The notes: a model not told the origin generated them from the letters alone. A stretch of 64,000 nt of DNA from Amanita rubescens (GCA_015039365.1 WION01000009.1:868001-932000), one strand, 5' to 3'. Positions 22,342 to 34,334 are shown, numbered from the stretch's first letter. Numbers and translations are program-made.

Positions 22342-23799
22342 ATGTCTTATGCTGCTGACCATCTACTGCCCGCTGCCAATCGAGTGCCCGTTGAGATTTG
22401 GAGCGTGATTTCGAACGAGTTTAGCGTTCAGGACCTCGCGAGGTACTGTGGCGTTAACCGACCGTTGTTCGAAATCGCGATGGAGAAACTTTACCGACGG
22501 ATGAAGGTCTGTTCATTTGACTGGCCTTGGTGCGAGAGGTTCGAAGACGTGTTGTGGTGAGCGTATCGTTCAATGCTCAATATGGCTGGCTCTGACCTCT
22601 GCTCCTCACCTCCGTTGGCAGTAATCCCATCGTTGCGCCGCGTGTCAGAAGTTTTGGGTTGGACATGAGGTTAGCTTTGCATCTCACTAGGTCCGAACTC
22701 CGAGTGAGTGGGCCTGTCTCACTGAAGCTTGTTTTTGAAAATACCAACACACGGTCATCTAGGAGGAGCACTGCCACCGCTATAGCAAGGATGCTACGCG
22801 TTATACGGAAGAAGACATGTTTCGAGATATCGTTCGTGGATTTGAGAGTATCGAAGCTCTTCAGTTGTGTTCCTGCCAGGTGCACTATGATTCCATCCAG
22901 ACACCGTTGTTGCACCAAACGTCGCGTCTTGCCAAAGTATTTGCGGAGGTTTTGCCGAAACTGAAAACCCTTAGCCTTCAAGTCCATCCCGAGACGTTCA
23001 TTGAGCTCGTCGAGGCCTCGCCCTCGACGCTACAGTTACAGGAGCTTTCCATTACCTTGGACTCCGGTCTCTATGATAGCTCGGAGGGATTCTCCAAGTC
23101 GCTTGCGAAGTTGATCGCCAAAGTATCGCATTCTTTGACCAGCCTCAAGCTCATTGCACCCTACGACAACTTGCATGTACCTCGTCACCTCTTCCCGTTC
23201 CTTGGCCGCACGAGATTACCTCACCTATCAAATGTCTGGTTTGGACTACATACCTGCCCTCCCTACGATACTGTTCCAAACCTGGATGGCCTAAACATGT
23301 TCCTGTGCAACCATGCTGCACAATTGGAAGAGTTGCATCTCACGTTCTATCAACACGGTGGGATGCTATCACTTCCTGCGCCGTCTCTATTAGAGTGGTA
23401 TCAGCGGTGTTTCCAGGGCGTCCCTGCTGGCTCCAAGCTCAAGAGTTTATGGCTCGGGTCGTGCCATCCACATGAGCTCGCTCCACTGTACACCTCTATT
23501 CTCGGGCCGGTCTTCCCCACTGTGACATCACTTCTGTGCGTGAGGGCGCAACTCGACTTTGACCAACTCGAGGCGTTGTTATCGATTCCGTCATGTGCCC
23601 AGCTCAAGTCGTTGGTGTTGTATTACAAAGGTGTCCTAAGTCAGCAGCTTGCAGATTTGTTCGCTGAAAAGTGTCCTGAACTTGAACAACTCTGCATTCA
23701 GTATGACAGGAATACGTGCATGCAGGAGGTAGGCTCTCAGGTTCTTCGCTTCTTTGACATTGCAAATTTACCGAGTCTTACGTTCAGGCTCCCTTCCAG

Positions 23800-26372
23800 T
23801 CATCAGGAAAAAGCCAAACTGTTAATTAGGTTTAATTGGATTCAGTTAGATCTAATTACGTGTAATTAACAGTTCCTACATTAGAGAGGATTAGATTAGA
23901 ATTATTTTGCCCCAAATTATAGGCCTCTTTAGTTAGATGCAATTAGATGTAATTGGACACATTTTTTTGTATATTAGACAACCAGATCCAGGTTCAGACA
24001 TTACAGTAGAAACAAATCAGATATCATTAAAGTGTTTATACTAGTACATTGGCATGTAGCTTACAGTTGGGGAACAAGCACGAGTGAGAGAAGAGAGGTG
24101 GCAAAGGGTTGTGTGCAATAGCTCACAACAGATGCAGAGAGCAAATGTGCCCGCACGTGAGAGAGTGAGAGGAGTGAAGGCTCACCGTGACATACGTCAT
24201 AATAGATGCAGGATGGTGAGGGTGAAAGAATGCACGTGTGTGCGAGAGAGTGAGACCCAGGAAGGCTAGGCGCACCTTGTTGGAGGTGTGGGCAGTTGGG
24301 GAAAGGGCGTGAGTGAGAGAAGAGAGTAGCGAAGGCTCACGTACCTCATAACGGATGCAGGGCAAGTGAATGCGCGTGCGTGTGAGGGTGAGAGTCAGGA
24401 AGGCTGGGTGCACCTCGTTGGAGGTGCAGGTAGATGGGGAGAGGGCATGAGCGAGGGAAGAGAGTAGGGAAGGTTCACGTACCTCATAACAGATGCAGAA
24501 TGGTGGGGACGAGTGAATGCTCGTGCATGCGAGAGAGTAAGAGCCAGGAAGGCTGGGCGCACCTCGTTGGAGGTGCAGGCAGTTGGGAAAAGGGCTTGAG
24601 CAAGGGAAGTGAATAGCGAAGGATCACGTACCTCACAACAAATGAAGGATGGTGGGGGTGAGCAAATACACACATGCAGGAGAGACTGAGAACCACTGGG
24701 AAGGCTGGGTGCACGCAAGAGAGAGAGAGCGAAGACCAGGGAGGAAGCGAGAAAAAATGAACCGATTTGAGCCAGATCAGCCAGGGTCTGGCGGAAACGC
24801 TTTGAGGTGGACGGAGGGCGATGACGGTAGTCTGCACTTGGCTAGGGGTGTTGGATGCTGGGGGCAATGGCAAGCGTCAGACTCATCGTGGTGTGGAAGG
24901 TAAGTTCAACATGTCACAAATACAGATAAACAATGGACTTGGCGTTTCTGCTCAAGCGCTCACGCTCAACGCTCCTCTACTCGGCGTAGTACTCGCTCTG
25001 CCCCTCCCTGCTCTCTCAGTTTCGATGTGCTCTGGTCTGCCACCACTGTGTTGAACCAAGTTGAAGCAGCACTTCCTTCCTCTCATAGCCATCTTTTTAC
25101 AATCCGCCATGCCACACTCGCCTCTGCATAAGTTGAAAATTTCTTCCTAACACTTTGTTTGATTGATTCTGATTTTGCATCTAGCTCAAGTATATCCTCG
25201 TTCACCGACAAGATATGGTCCCTGGCCCATCACACACGTCATCCGCTACACCTGGATCAACATCACCTGTTAATACCAACACCACAAGACCAGGTCAGCC
25301 ACCTCCACCATTACATTCGCCTGCGGTCAATACCAAGATCCAACCATTGTCTCCCTCGGTTTATCTCGTTAATAAACGATCCGGGCCATCTTTACCATCT
25401 GAGTCTGCGATAGTCTCATTTATGATGCTTTGGTGTTTGACTCGGGCGCTCGTGAGTTGCATTGTCATTATCAACCTAACATTTTATTGACCAATGGCCA
25501 GCCATGGAGAGCATCGCAAAGAGAGCGCAAGGCATCGAATCCGCCACATGTTCGCATTTTGGTGGCATGACAGCCATGGTATACAAGTCCAAAATCCGCT
25601 TTCTCTTTGTCAAGTTGAACGTTAAGAACAATCCCCGTCCAAGAGAGTGTTGTCAGCGGAGAACACCTGGTGAAACACTCCCGACTGTGACGAGCAAGGA
25701 CATGGTGTCCAAAGAACGAAAAGCAGCAGATCTGAAGATAAAAGGCTGAACCAATTTCTTCACTTCCCTCGTAGCCAGCCCCGCGGTGCCGCCGACCACA
25801 ACCACAACCACAACCTGCCCTATCTTGCCTCGTTTTCCCTTTGTCGTTCTCTGCCCGGGCCCGCCCCCAACAACGTCCCCGTTTGCGCCCTCCATCCGCC
25901 CCATGTCTTATCAGTGTATATCTATATCTGCCCCTGTGCGCGCATCTGCAGCGGATTCCTTTTCTGATACGTACTATTTTCCCAAAAGATCTCACGATGC
26001 CTCCCTTGCCGGCCGCTCGCCTCTTCACAGTCCCTCCACGCTGCAATAGATCATTATCACTGCTGTTCACCGCCATTCACGGCAATTCGTGCTGGATCAC
26101 GACGAGCCACAGTGCTCACGACTCATGGTTATTGTGACATACATGTACATTGTGTCTGATACCGTCTTAATGGTTAGCGTCAGATCTTGTTACAAAACTT
26201 ACGAGATTTCAATGTGGCATTAGACAACTATTAGATAGATTACATTTCGTTAACAAGTGTTATATCATATTACATTGCTTTAAGTAGGATTAGATGCATT
26301 AAAGTCTATTATATAGGATTATCTGGATTATATCCGATTAAGCCGAATTAGGGTTTGGGGTTTTTCCTGATG
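23800..26372. mobile_element. 2.57-kb inverted-repeat element inserted in F-box copy B
   Basis: Comparison with copy A gives exact edges. Left end CATCAGGAAAAAGCCAAAC (23801-23819); right end read in reverse CATCAGGAAAAACCCCAAAC (26353-26372). The trinucleotide CAG lies on both sides (23797-23799 and 26373-26375), a possible 3-bp target duplication. Both subterminal regions are full of TTAGAT/TAATTA motifs in opposite orientation (23825-23960; 26170-26345). No transposase is recognised; the interior holds a tandem repeat and short frames. Non-autonomous DNA element is the best reading; the superfamily is undetermined. Confidence 0.8.
24075..24760. repeat. Tandem repeat, about 145-bp unit, about 4-5 copies
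   Basis: Units share CACGTACCTCATAACAGATG, GAAGGCTGGGCGCACCTCGT and TGGAGGTGCAGGCAGTTGGG, with GAGAGAGTGAGA-rich spacers. The edge copies are more diverged. Inside the inverted-repeat element. Confidence 0.75.
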
Positions 26373-26615
26373 CAGAACGTGTTTGATTCGCAACCGTGGA
26401 AATCGATAGGAGAGAAGAACTCGGAGTGGTCACACAAGGTGTTCCTTGTCTGGCGCCAAGGCCTGTATATGAAACTGGCACGGGTTTCATGCACCAAAAG
26501 CGTGGAACAATTGATGCCCGCTGATATGCAGGTGCACGGCTATATTTGTGAAACCTGTGCAAAGCCGGAGGAAGATGAGTCAAGCAAGCGAAATCAGCAA
26601 TGCGTCGTTCAATGA

Positions 26616-27352
26616 CTTTTGGCCACTTGTCGATATTCGTAAGAGTCGTCCTTTCGTATTTTACAGTATTTTTTATCCCAGTCTAAGTATAACCGTTTAC
26701 TAATATCACCACACAAATTTGAGCCTGGAATGCATCCCTTCGCGTTCGCTGTACCGATACCGTCCGAGACCCCGAGCCGCAGTAAGTTATTCAACCACAT
26801 ATGCCATAGGCAGGTGTGATCTACCAATGTCATCACTCGCGCACATCTCCATCGTCAAAGTCCGCCCTCCGCCTTTACACGCGGCTAATTTTGGGAGGCT
26901 TTACTACTCGGTCACTACTCGGTCGCTCATTGCTGTAATATCAATCTAAGTGCTACTCGGTCGCTCTCATTGCCGTAATATTAATTCGGATACGGTGCTG
27001 AAAACACATTTATTGTTGACTATTTTTGAGCGCTCGCCCCATGAGTGCTATGTACTCGGTCGCTCTCATTGCCGTAATGATAATACGGGTGCGGAAAATT
27101 CATTTACTCCCTATAATCGGGCTTCGGCCGTACCTGAGTCAGTCGCATCGCGATCTGGATGACGTAAGACTCGGAGGTCCTGCTAGTAGATTCGTCAGAG
27201 GTTAACGTTGTCGAAGGTGCGTCCTGGCCTTGGATTCTGGAATAACGATGACGGATGGTAAAGGGCTCATGTGATGGCGTGGTAAGCGGGTCTATAAGCG
27301 GCTGACAAACACTTTGCTACGTCGTGGGTTCGGGTGGGTACGCTTGCTACAA
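26616..27352. other. Intergenic between F-box B and pirin B
   Basis: No gene. Three diverged copies of CTACTCGGTCGCTCTCATTGCCGTAAT lie at about 26905-27085. Pirin leader-like sequence GGTCTATAAGCGGCTGACAA sits at about 27290-27310. Confidence 0.6.
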
Positions 27353-28263
27353 ATGCGGACTATCGTCGCAGTACTTATTGCGCTCGCAATCGCTGTCTTG
27401 TCTACATTGTACTCAAGGATGACCTCGTCGACTGTCAAGATTCTGCCTCGTCTTAGCCAAAACCGTGGCCATGCTGACCATGGCTGGCTCAAGTCATTCC
27501 ATACATTCTCGTTTGCTTCCTACTATGACCGCAGCCACGAAGGTTATGGCCCACTGAGGGTCATCAACGAAGATCGGGTTTCGACAAAGAGGGGTTTCGA
27601 CACTCATAACCATCGCGAGTTTGAAATCTTTTCCTACATTGTCTCCGGAGAGCTTCAGCAGTGAGCTTTCTTCTCGCTTCTATCTCACCCATTTGACTGA
27701 CTGGTATTTTTGACAGCAATGATTCGATGGGCAACACTGAAGTCCTTGCCCGAGGAGACATCCAGATGACCTCTGCAGGAACGGGCATATCGCATTCCGA
27801 GTTTGCTCATGGTTCCAAGCCTGTGCACTTTTTACAGATTTGGTCTGTCCCGCACACTCGGGGTCTTAAACCAGCGTACTTTACTCGACACTTTTCCGAT
27901 GCCGAGAAACTGAATAAGTGGGCGCGGGTGGTAGCCCCTACCGATTCGGAGGGCGTTGACGATAAACGCGAGTCGACCGGGCCTGCGCCTGTTCACAGCG
28001 CGTTGACGATGTACGCAAGCCTGATTGAAAAGGATTTGAAGCTTGAACGCGAGATGAAGGGCAAGAAAGGTTACGTTCATGTGGTGATGACAAGTGGATA
28101 TAAAGAAGGTGCCGGAGGAGGCGCTACGATACGACTGGCGAGCGGAGGTGAGACTGTGACACTCCGCGAAGGAGATGGAGCATATTTGGCAGGAAAAGGC
28201 GAACTTGTGGTTGAGAACGTCGGGGGGTCGCGGGCCGAGGTGTTGGTGTTTGAACTTGACTAG
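27353..28263 (+). CDS. Pirin-family protein with N-terminal hydrophobic anchor, copy B
   Basis: Join(27353-27660, 27717-28263), 284 residues, the same exon lengths as copy A. Metal ligands are retained: His-x-His in [12 protein letters not shown] and His/Glu in [24 protein letters not shown] and [13 protein letters not shown] are also present. N-terminus [20 protein letters not shown] is again hydrophobic. Differences from copy A are mostly conservative (for example ENGLK to EKDLK), so both copies look functional. The membrane-protein gene starts 105 bp downstream, on the same strand. Confidence 0.93.
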
Positions 28264-28367
28264 CAACGGAAGCGTTACATCGTGTCACTTTTTGTTTTCT
28301 TTACCATCAACTTCGCTCCCTAGATTTACAATCCTTTTCTACTTCCTTCCATAATAACATCTTTCAA

Positions 28368-29506
28368 ATGCTCGACCTTGGCCCAAGGCATCATCGCGTG
28401 GCAAAACGACAGGGTCCTCCAGGAGGCGCGACTTCGCAAGCGACACCACCCTCAACCCCAACCGGGCCTTCTACAACCCAGTCGAACCCGACCGGCAATC
28501 CTACGTCGACTCAGACAGCAAACAGTACTTCGAAGGTTTGCCTTGTGGGTGACATCCTTTGTCAATCCCCTTCTTCGTCGACGTCGGCTAGCTCGACGAA
28601 GTCAGCCTCCTCCACCTCCAGCCATGCTCAGACTACATCCAGCGTTTCGACTGTACGTGTGAAACGCGTCAGGTTTATATTTTTCACCGCTAACGACGGA
28701 AACCAGAGTGCACCTCCCGCACCATCTCTACCCCCTCTCACGGGTTCTTTGACATCCACTGGCCTGACAACCATCAGTTCGGGTTCGGCAACTGCCACTT
28801 CGAGCGCGACCAACAGTGACTCGGGACCTATTGCCGGTGGCGTCATTGGTGGCCTCTTTGCGGTGGCTCTTGTTGGCATGCTCATCTCCTCCCTTCTCGT
28901 AAGCACTTCCGTGTCCTTGGGTCAGTGGCTCTCACCAACCCCAAACAGCGCCGGTGGCGTCAAAAGAGAATCGACAAGGCCATCTTTGACTCGACCGACT
29001 TTCGTCGGTCAGCTGTCGTCCTCGATGACGCGTCTGCTGAGAATATTGGTCAGAAACAGCACTACAACCCGCGACCACCCACGATGATCGAGAAACGCAT
29101 TGCGGGAGGCCAGCAGCGTTCGTTCGGGGGCGGTACCCCACCTCCTCCCCAGGCTTATGGAGGATACGGACAACCGTTCTATCCACCTCAGTCAATGCAG
29201 AGAGGCTATTATCCTCAGCAGGCTGTTCATGTACCAGGTGGATACAATCAGATGTACGCAGGAGGTTACGGTCCGCAGGTCGCTCCGCCATCACGTACCC
29301 AAACGCCACTCCACCAGCAGGTTGCCCCGCCATTACGTACACAAACGCCACTCCATCAGCAAGACCCGATGGGTCTCCCAAATCCATTTGGTGCTCGTTC
29401 ACCAACCGCGATGCCTCCAGCTGAAAACATTCCAATCGACTCCATGGTCATGCCCGGTGCTATGGGAAGACGGAGCGGCGGTGAAGGACCACCTACATAT
29501 GGATAG
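28368..29506 (+). CDS. Ser/Thr-rich single-pass membrane protein (relative of 6760-8105)
   Basis: Join(28368-28652, 28707-28898, 28949-29506), 344 residues. Order: short basic N-terminus MLDLGPRHHRVAKRQG, a Ser/Thr/Pro-rich ectodomain, transmembrane helix GPIAGGVIGGLFAVALVGML, then basic RRWRQKRIDKAIFD directly after an intron and a Pro/Gln/Tyr/Gly-rich tail with a 16-residue direct repeat (QVAPP-RTQTPLHQ twice). It ends EGPPTYG. Architecture and the intron just after the membrane helix match the gene at 6760-8105. Its first 20 bases also survive after pirin A, with the ATG changed to ATC. Confidence 0.82.
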
Positions 29507-29628
29507 AAATATTTATCTTGATACCAAGCACTATTGTAGTCGTCTATACCCGTAGCACACTTGTTCGAGACAAATTGTGACAAACACGGTCGAGATTAGT
29601 GTTATCTTAAAACTCCTAGTCCACAGCT

Positions 29629-31202
29629 ATGGACCCACGCTTACCACTTGTCGTCGATAACGGCACTGGCGTACGTTCGCCAGATTTCACAGCAAATCCG
29701 TAATCTGACCCATCTCCAACATCTCAGTTTGTCAAAGTCGGATATGCGGGGTCAAACTTTCCTGAACATGGTACGCCATTTGACCACTATCTGTATGTAA
29801 CTCACCCCCTACTACTTCCCAGTCTTCCCATCCATCGTCGGCCGCCCGATCCTGCGCGCCGAAGAGCGCCTCACCACCGCCTCTCAAATCCGGGACATCA
29901 TGGTCGGCGACGACGCCGCAGCCCACCGGACATACCTCCAAGTCACGCAACCGATGGAACACGGCATCGTCAGAAACTGGGAAGACATGAAGTACCTCTG
30001 GGACTACACGTTCTACGATAAGCTCAGGCTAGACCCCGGGCGCGACTTGCGGGGACGAAAAATCTTGTTGACGGAACCGCCGATGAATCCGAGAGCGAAT
30101 AGGGCTAGGATGTGCGAGGTCATGTTTGAGGAGTATGGATTTGGAGGGGTGTATGTCGCTATTCAGGCTGTGTTGACGTTATATGCTCAGGGTACGTCGT
30201 TCTGGTCTTGGGTGTGGTTTTTTTTCTTTCTTTCTTTCTGAACGACTGGAACGTAGGTTTGACGACGGGGGTGGTGGTCGATTCGGGAGACGGTGTGACG
30301 CATATCGTACCCGTGTACGATGGATTCTCGATGCCGCATCTGACGCGGAGATTGGACATCGCAGGGCGGGATGTGACGCGGTATCTGATCAAGCTGTTGT
30401 TGATGCGTGGGTATGCGTTCAATCGGACTGCGGATTTCGAGACGGTGAGAGAGATCAAGGAGAAGTTGTGTTATGTCAGGTATGCTAGCTCAGGTTTGAC
30501 GGTCTGAACAAAGGCTGACGGGGACGCTGCGCAGTTATGATCTAGAACAAGATACCAAGCTATCGGAAGAGACGACGGTGTTGGTGGAAAGCTACACGGT
30601 TAGTGCCTAGTCTGTGCCGAATAGTGAGGCTACGTCTAACTTTCGGGCAGCTTCCGGATGGACGAACGATCAAAGTAGGCTCAGAGCGATTTGAGGCACC
30701 AGAATGTATGTTCCAACCACATTTGGTAGGATGTTGAACAGCCCGGTGTCGCAGGTACGTGCGTTATCTGCCGGAATTCCAATCTTAATCATTCTATCCC
30801 AGAAATGCTGTTCCAGACGATCCAAAACGCAGCAGTAGACGTCAGACCAGAATTATACAAGCACATTGTTCTCTCGGGTGGCTCTAGCATGTATCCAGGT
30901 CTTCCTAGCCGGTTGGAGAAGGAGATGAAACAGTTATACCTCACACGAGTCCTTGGTGGAGATCCTTCCCGACTGAACGTACGTTATTAACTCCGTTAAT
31001 CGGATGTTTTTGAACTAACACGTAAACGATGCAGAAATTCAAGATCAAGATCGAAGATCCTCCACGTCGAAAGCATATGGTATTCTTGGGCGGTGCAGTG
31101 TTAGCTGATATCATGAAGAACCGAGAAGAGTTTTGGATATCGAGCGAGGAGTGGCATGAACAGGGTCCGAGAGCACTTGAAAAGCTCGGACGCGGGGAGT
31201 AA
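29629..31202 (+). CDS. arp2: Actin-related protein 2 (Arp2/3 complex), with a one-base frame break
   Basis: Exons 29629-29670, 29728-29770, 29823-30191, 30257-30479, 30535-30598, 30651-30754, 30803-30978, 31035-31202, about 395 codons. Diagnostic Arp2 segments: [117 protein letters not shown] and [20 protein letters not shown]. Arp2 pairs with Arp3 to nucleate branched actin. Exon 6 is 104 nt where phase requires 103. GTAGGATGTTGAA (about 30726-30738) carries an extra G against the expected HLVDVEQ, giving a stop if real. All else is intact, so a sequencing error is likely. Confidence 0.95.
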
Positions 31203-31684
31203 TGATATGTATGTTATGTACAAAATCCAGGGAGTGTCCTTTATGAAGTTTCATTCACTGTGTACGAAGTACAAATATTAATTCCCAAACAGGTGAATGC
31301 GCAGCCACGAGACGTTACAACCTAACACGTTGGAATTTGCCGAGCCCTGGAACGTCGTTGTATTAGAACAATGTGAAGGAATAAGCTGTAATGCCAAACT
31401 TGAGTAAGATATTGTGTGGCCGGGAACAATGTCACGGACCGTAGATCGATATAGTTTAGTAGTACGTACGGACGCTGCGCCGTGGGTGGGATCCGGACAC
31501 AAAGGTATCTTCTGTAAAAGCGCAAGTCAAGTCAGCCTCCGAAGTCGAAGGTCCCTGGCGAGAACATGGCCTGACGAAACAGCCCGAGCATCTCTCCAGC
31601 AGCTTAGAGATCCGCCGACCGCGCCTCCTAACACGTAGATTCAGATTACTCAAGATAGCGCCGCAGTGTTCCCACGCTACCACC
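31203..31684. other. Intergenic
   Basis: 3' flank of arp2 and upstream region of the Crinkler-like gene. No gene or clear repeat seen. Confidence 0.6.
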
Positions 31685-33774
31685 ATGCCCACTCTCCGGC
31701 TTAAGTGTCTCATAGAAGGCGAATTTATCGTCTTTCCAGTTACCGCGGTGTGCGATGATAAGGTTAGCGACTTGGAGAAATCGATACAAAGCGAGCGAGC
31801 ACTGGATAGTTTAAAGGATGTTGGTCCTCACACTCTAGAATTGTGGAAGGTGAGTGCCATTGATGAGTCGCTAAGTGAAGTGACATTGGCTTACTCCCAT
31901 ACCTTAACAGGTCAACATTGATCTTAACACTCACGATAAGCAATCTCGCATGGGACATAAAACTTGGGAATCTTGGGGAATCGAAGAGTTGGAAGCATGG
32001 AGGTCCATCTCGCACTATTGGTCAGTTCAACCTCATGGCGAACACCTCCACATAATTGTGAAGGCATCCGGCCTCTAGGTGAGTGGGAGTAAATCTTCGT
32101 GGTTGAGCGTTACTGAGAAAAATCTGTGTCGTTTACCCTGTCACGGTTTCGAATCCACCCCTCATCTCCGCCGATCATTCCATGGTTTTCATATGTTGCC
32201 TACTGACGCATCGTTTCCCATGTCCGTCTCGGCGTTCAAACATGATTTGCTCGCTCCTCTGGACTCCATTCACCTTTTCCCTTCATCCCGATCCTGACTT
32301 GACTCCAGAAAATGACTCGTTTGACTGAGGTACCTGATCGCGGGATGAAACGACGACGCAGCGAATCGGACGATCTCATAACGGAAAGAAAGCGTCTGGC
32401 CAAAATGGCAAGACGTGCACCGTCCTCTTTGTCTAAGCCGTCTGCCTTTCAAGATTCAGCTCAACAAGTTGTCGCCTGCAATCGTCCGTTCGATTTTGAT
32501 ACGATTCCCATCACTTTACTCCAAGAGGAGTTTGGACTTTTCATGGACGATTGTAAAGTCCTTCCATCCCCGAAGTCACAGGGAACTGCTGCAAGCTCTC
32601 ACGGTGGCCGCGTGCAAGTGGTACGAGAACGAGACCCAGCGAAGGTCCGAAATTCAAAAAGTACTTGACGAGGTAGGTCATCTCTATTTATCGGCCGAGA
32701 CTATCGCTGGCACAGAATACAATACAGATGGAAATCTAAGGGTCAAAATTATGCCCCCAGTCATTCGGAAATGTAAGAACGAGGTCGGATGCGCACTGCT
32801 GGAAGCCATTGCATATTATGTGCAGTTCCTAGTCAAGGTGTTGGATAGATGTGGCATGCGCAACCGCTTTCCTTGTATTCTTCTCATTGATACTGGTAAG
32901 GTTGTTCTTTGCATAACTACGCAGTGCCTTATGATATAAAATAGGATCATATTTTGGGTTTTACGGCTGCCTATGGACTGGAGAGCGTTTACATGTTGAA
33001 CCTTTGACGCCGTTCTACGATTTAACGATTCATTGGACTGATGAAAGCTGCAGGCAAGCCATTGCAGCGAGTCTGGATGCCTTTTTAAAAGCTATTCCCC
33101 GCCTTGAAGCCCATTATGCCCAACTGACATCCATTGCACACACCCCCTTTCCAGATCCATCTCTTCTGGGCCGTGCTTATCCGTACAAAACAAGCTACGA
33201 AGACGAGAATGGCCAGCATATTAACTTTTCATATCGGTTTCGAATTGCCGAAACACTGGTCTTTGTAGCCAAACCCGACAAGTCTAGTGACAAAGATCTA
33301 GGTACCTTATGCGTTAAGTTCACTAGACGGTATTCGGAGGATGCCCATCGCCTCCTTGCACAATTAGGCTATGCACCATGACTTCGAGCGGTTATGCGAC
33401 TTCCTGGTGGATGGATCATGGTTGTCATGGACTACTCGGAATATACGCAACTCTGTGACCCAATGCTCCAAATCTCGGACGACATGCGACATACAGTAAA
33501 GGCCAAAGTTTCAGAGGTTGTTCAAGAGTTGCATGATGCCGGGTTCGTTCATGGCGATATCCGATCTCCCAACGTCCTCGTCGACTGTAGAACGCTAACG
33601 AGCAAAGATGGCATCAAGATCCATTTCATAGATTTCGACTGGGCAGGCCGTCAAGGAGAAGCTGTTTACCCAATGCGTGTCAACAATGTGACAGTTCGGA
33701 GGCCAGAAGGCGCTTCAGATGGAAAACCAATCTTGGTAGAGCATGACATAGCCATGGTTAATTCTTTGCTGTAG
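31685..33774 (+). pseudogene. Crinkler (CRN)-type protein with kinase-like C-terminus, damaged
   Basis: Exon 31685-31849 encodes a Crinkler-like ubiquitin-fold start: LRLKCLIEGEFIVFPVTAV, KVSDLEKSIQSE and LELWK. Exon 31911 on continues VNIDLNTHD. After an unresolved stretch (32080-32310, with in-frame TAG at about 32076-32078), a long region includes KRRRSESDD (nuclear-signal-like) and, after an intron (about 32895-32943), SYFGFYGCLWTGERLHVEPL. The kinase end has HGDIRSPNVLV (catalytic loop) and FIDFDWAGR (metal-binding position). Damage: a one-base frame change near 32580 (ELLQALTVAACKW is in another frame) and in-frame TGA at 33379-33381, explained by CGA to TGA. Such CRN-kinases are widespread in Agaricomycetes; function is poorly known. 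Confidence 0.7.
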
Positions 33775-34334
33775 TAGTGTATTCAAGCGTACATCCTTTC
33801 TATTGTTATCATAATAAATGTTGATGGACGGTCCGACAGTTTGACGAGGTCTTCAAAAGTGCCGACGTCGGTAAACTCCTTGGATGTTCCATACCGGCTC
33901 GTCCCCTACTTTCCCTTTGTACCGTTTTTCTTCACTGGTCGTATTCACTATGTTTTTCGCTCTTCCGAATTTGTCTATTATCTACCCCTCACCTTTATTA
34001 GTCCCTTGTCAACGTTCCCCACAAACGCCCGAACATTCTGCTAAGCGGCCTCGTCTGGAAGAGATGTAAATTCGGAGCAAACCTCTTGGCTTCTCTATGT
34101 GCCAGAGAAGGTTGCAGCGCTAGCTTGACAGTGGCGAGGAGCGTGAGTGGTAAACAAAAGCGGTACAACCCCGGGCGAGAGCAGTGGGAGCAGTCACCGT
34201 TGCCAGAGCGGGTGCAGCCAGAGCTGACGTCGCCAGAGCGGGTGCGGCTGAAGCGTTGTTTGGCCGAGCGTTAACTTAAGAGGCCGGAGCGGAAACGGCC
34301 GATGCTACCTGTTGTGTACTAACTATCAACCACA
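33775..34334. other. Intergenic
   Basis: Short frames only. One ends HSAKRPRLEEM (34037-34069), which has a nuclear-signal look but no domain. A G/C-rich near-repeat CCAGAGCGGGTGC occurs twice (34202-34214, 34232-34244). Confidence 0.4.

Larger units (their letters stand above)
22342..26615 (+). pseudogene. F-box/LRR-like gene copy B, interrupted by an element in its last exon
   Basis: Exons 22342-22556, 22622-22703 and 22763-23728 mirror copy A exactly in length (215, 82, 966 nt) and in reading frame (RVPVEIWSVISNEFSVQDLA at the start). The last exon begins at 23788 (APFQ) but after 12 nt is cut by the 23800-26372 element. The remainder (FDSQPWKSIGEKNSEWSHKV ... CVVQ) continues at 26376-26615. 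A transcript running into the element would stop after about ten foreign codons, losing the conserved C-terminal 78 residues. The F-box and leucine-rich body remain intact, so a truncated protein is possible. Confidence 0.8.

Noticed and set aside
23729..23869. F-box copy B extended to 350 residues ending LDLITCN
   Set aside because: This reads through the last intron and into the inserted element; copy A shows the true exon structure.
25471..26076. 201-codon minus-strand frame inside the inverted-repeat element
   Set aside because: Low-complexity Gly/Arg stretches from CCACAACCACAACC-type repeats; no transposase motif on either strand.
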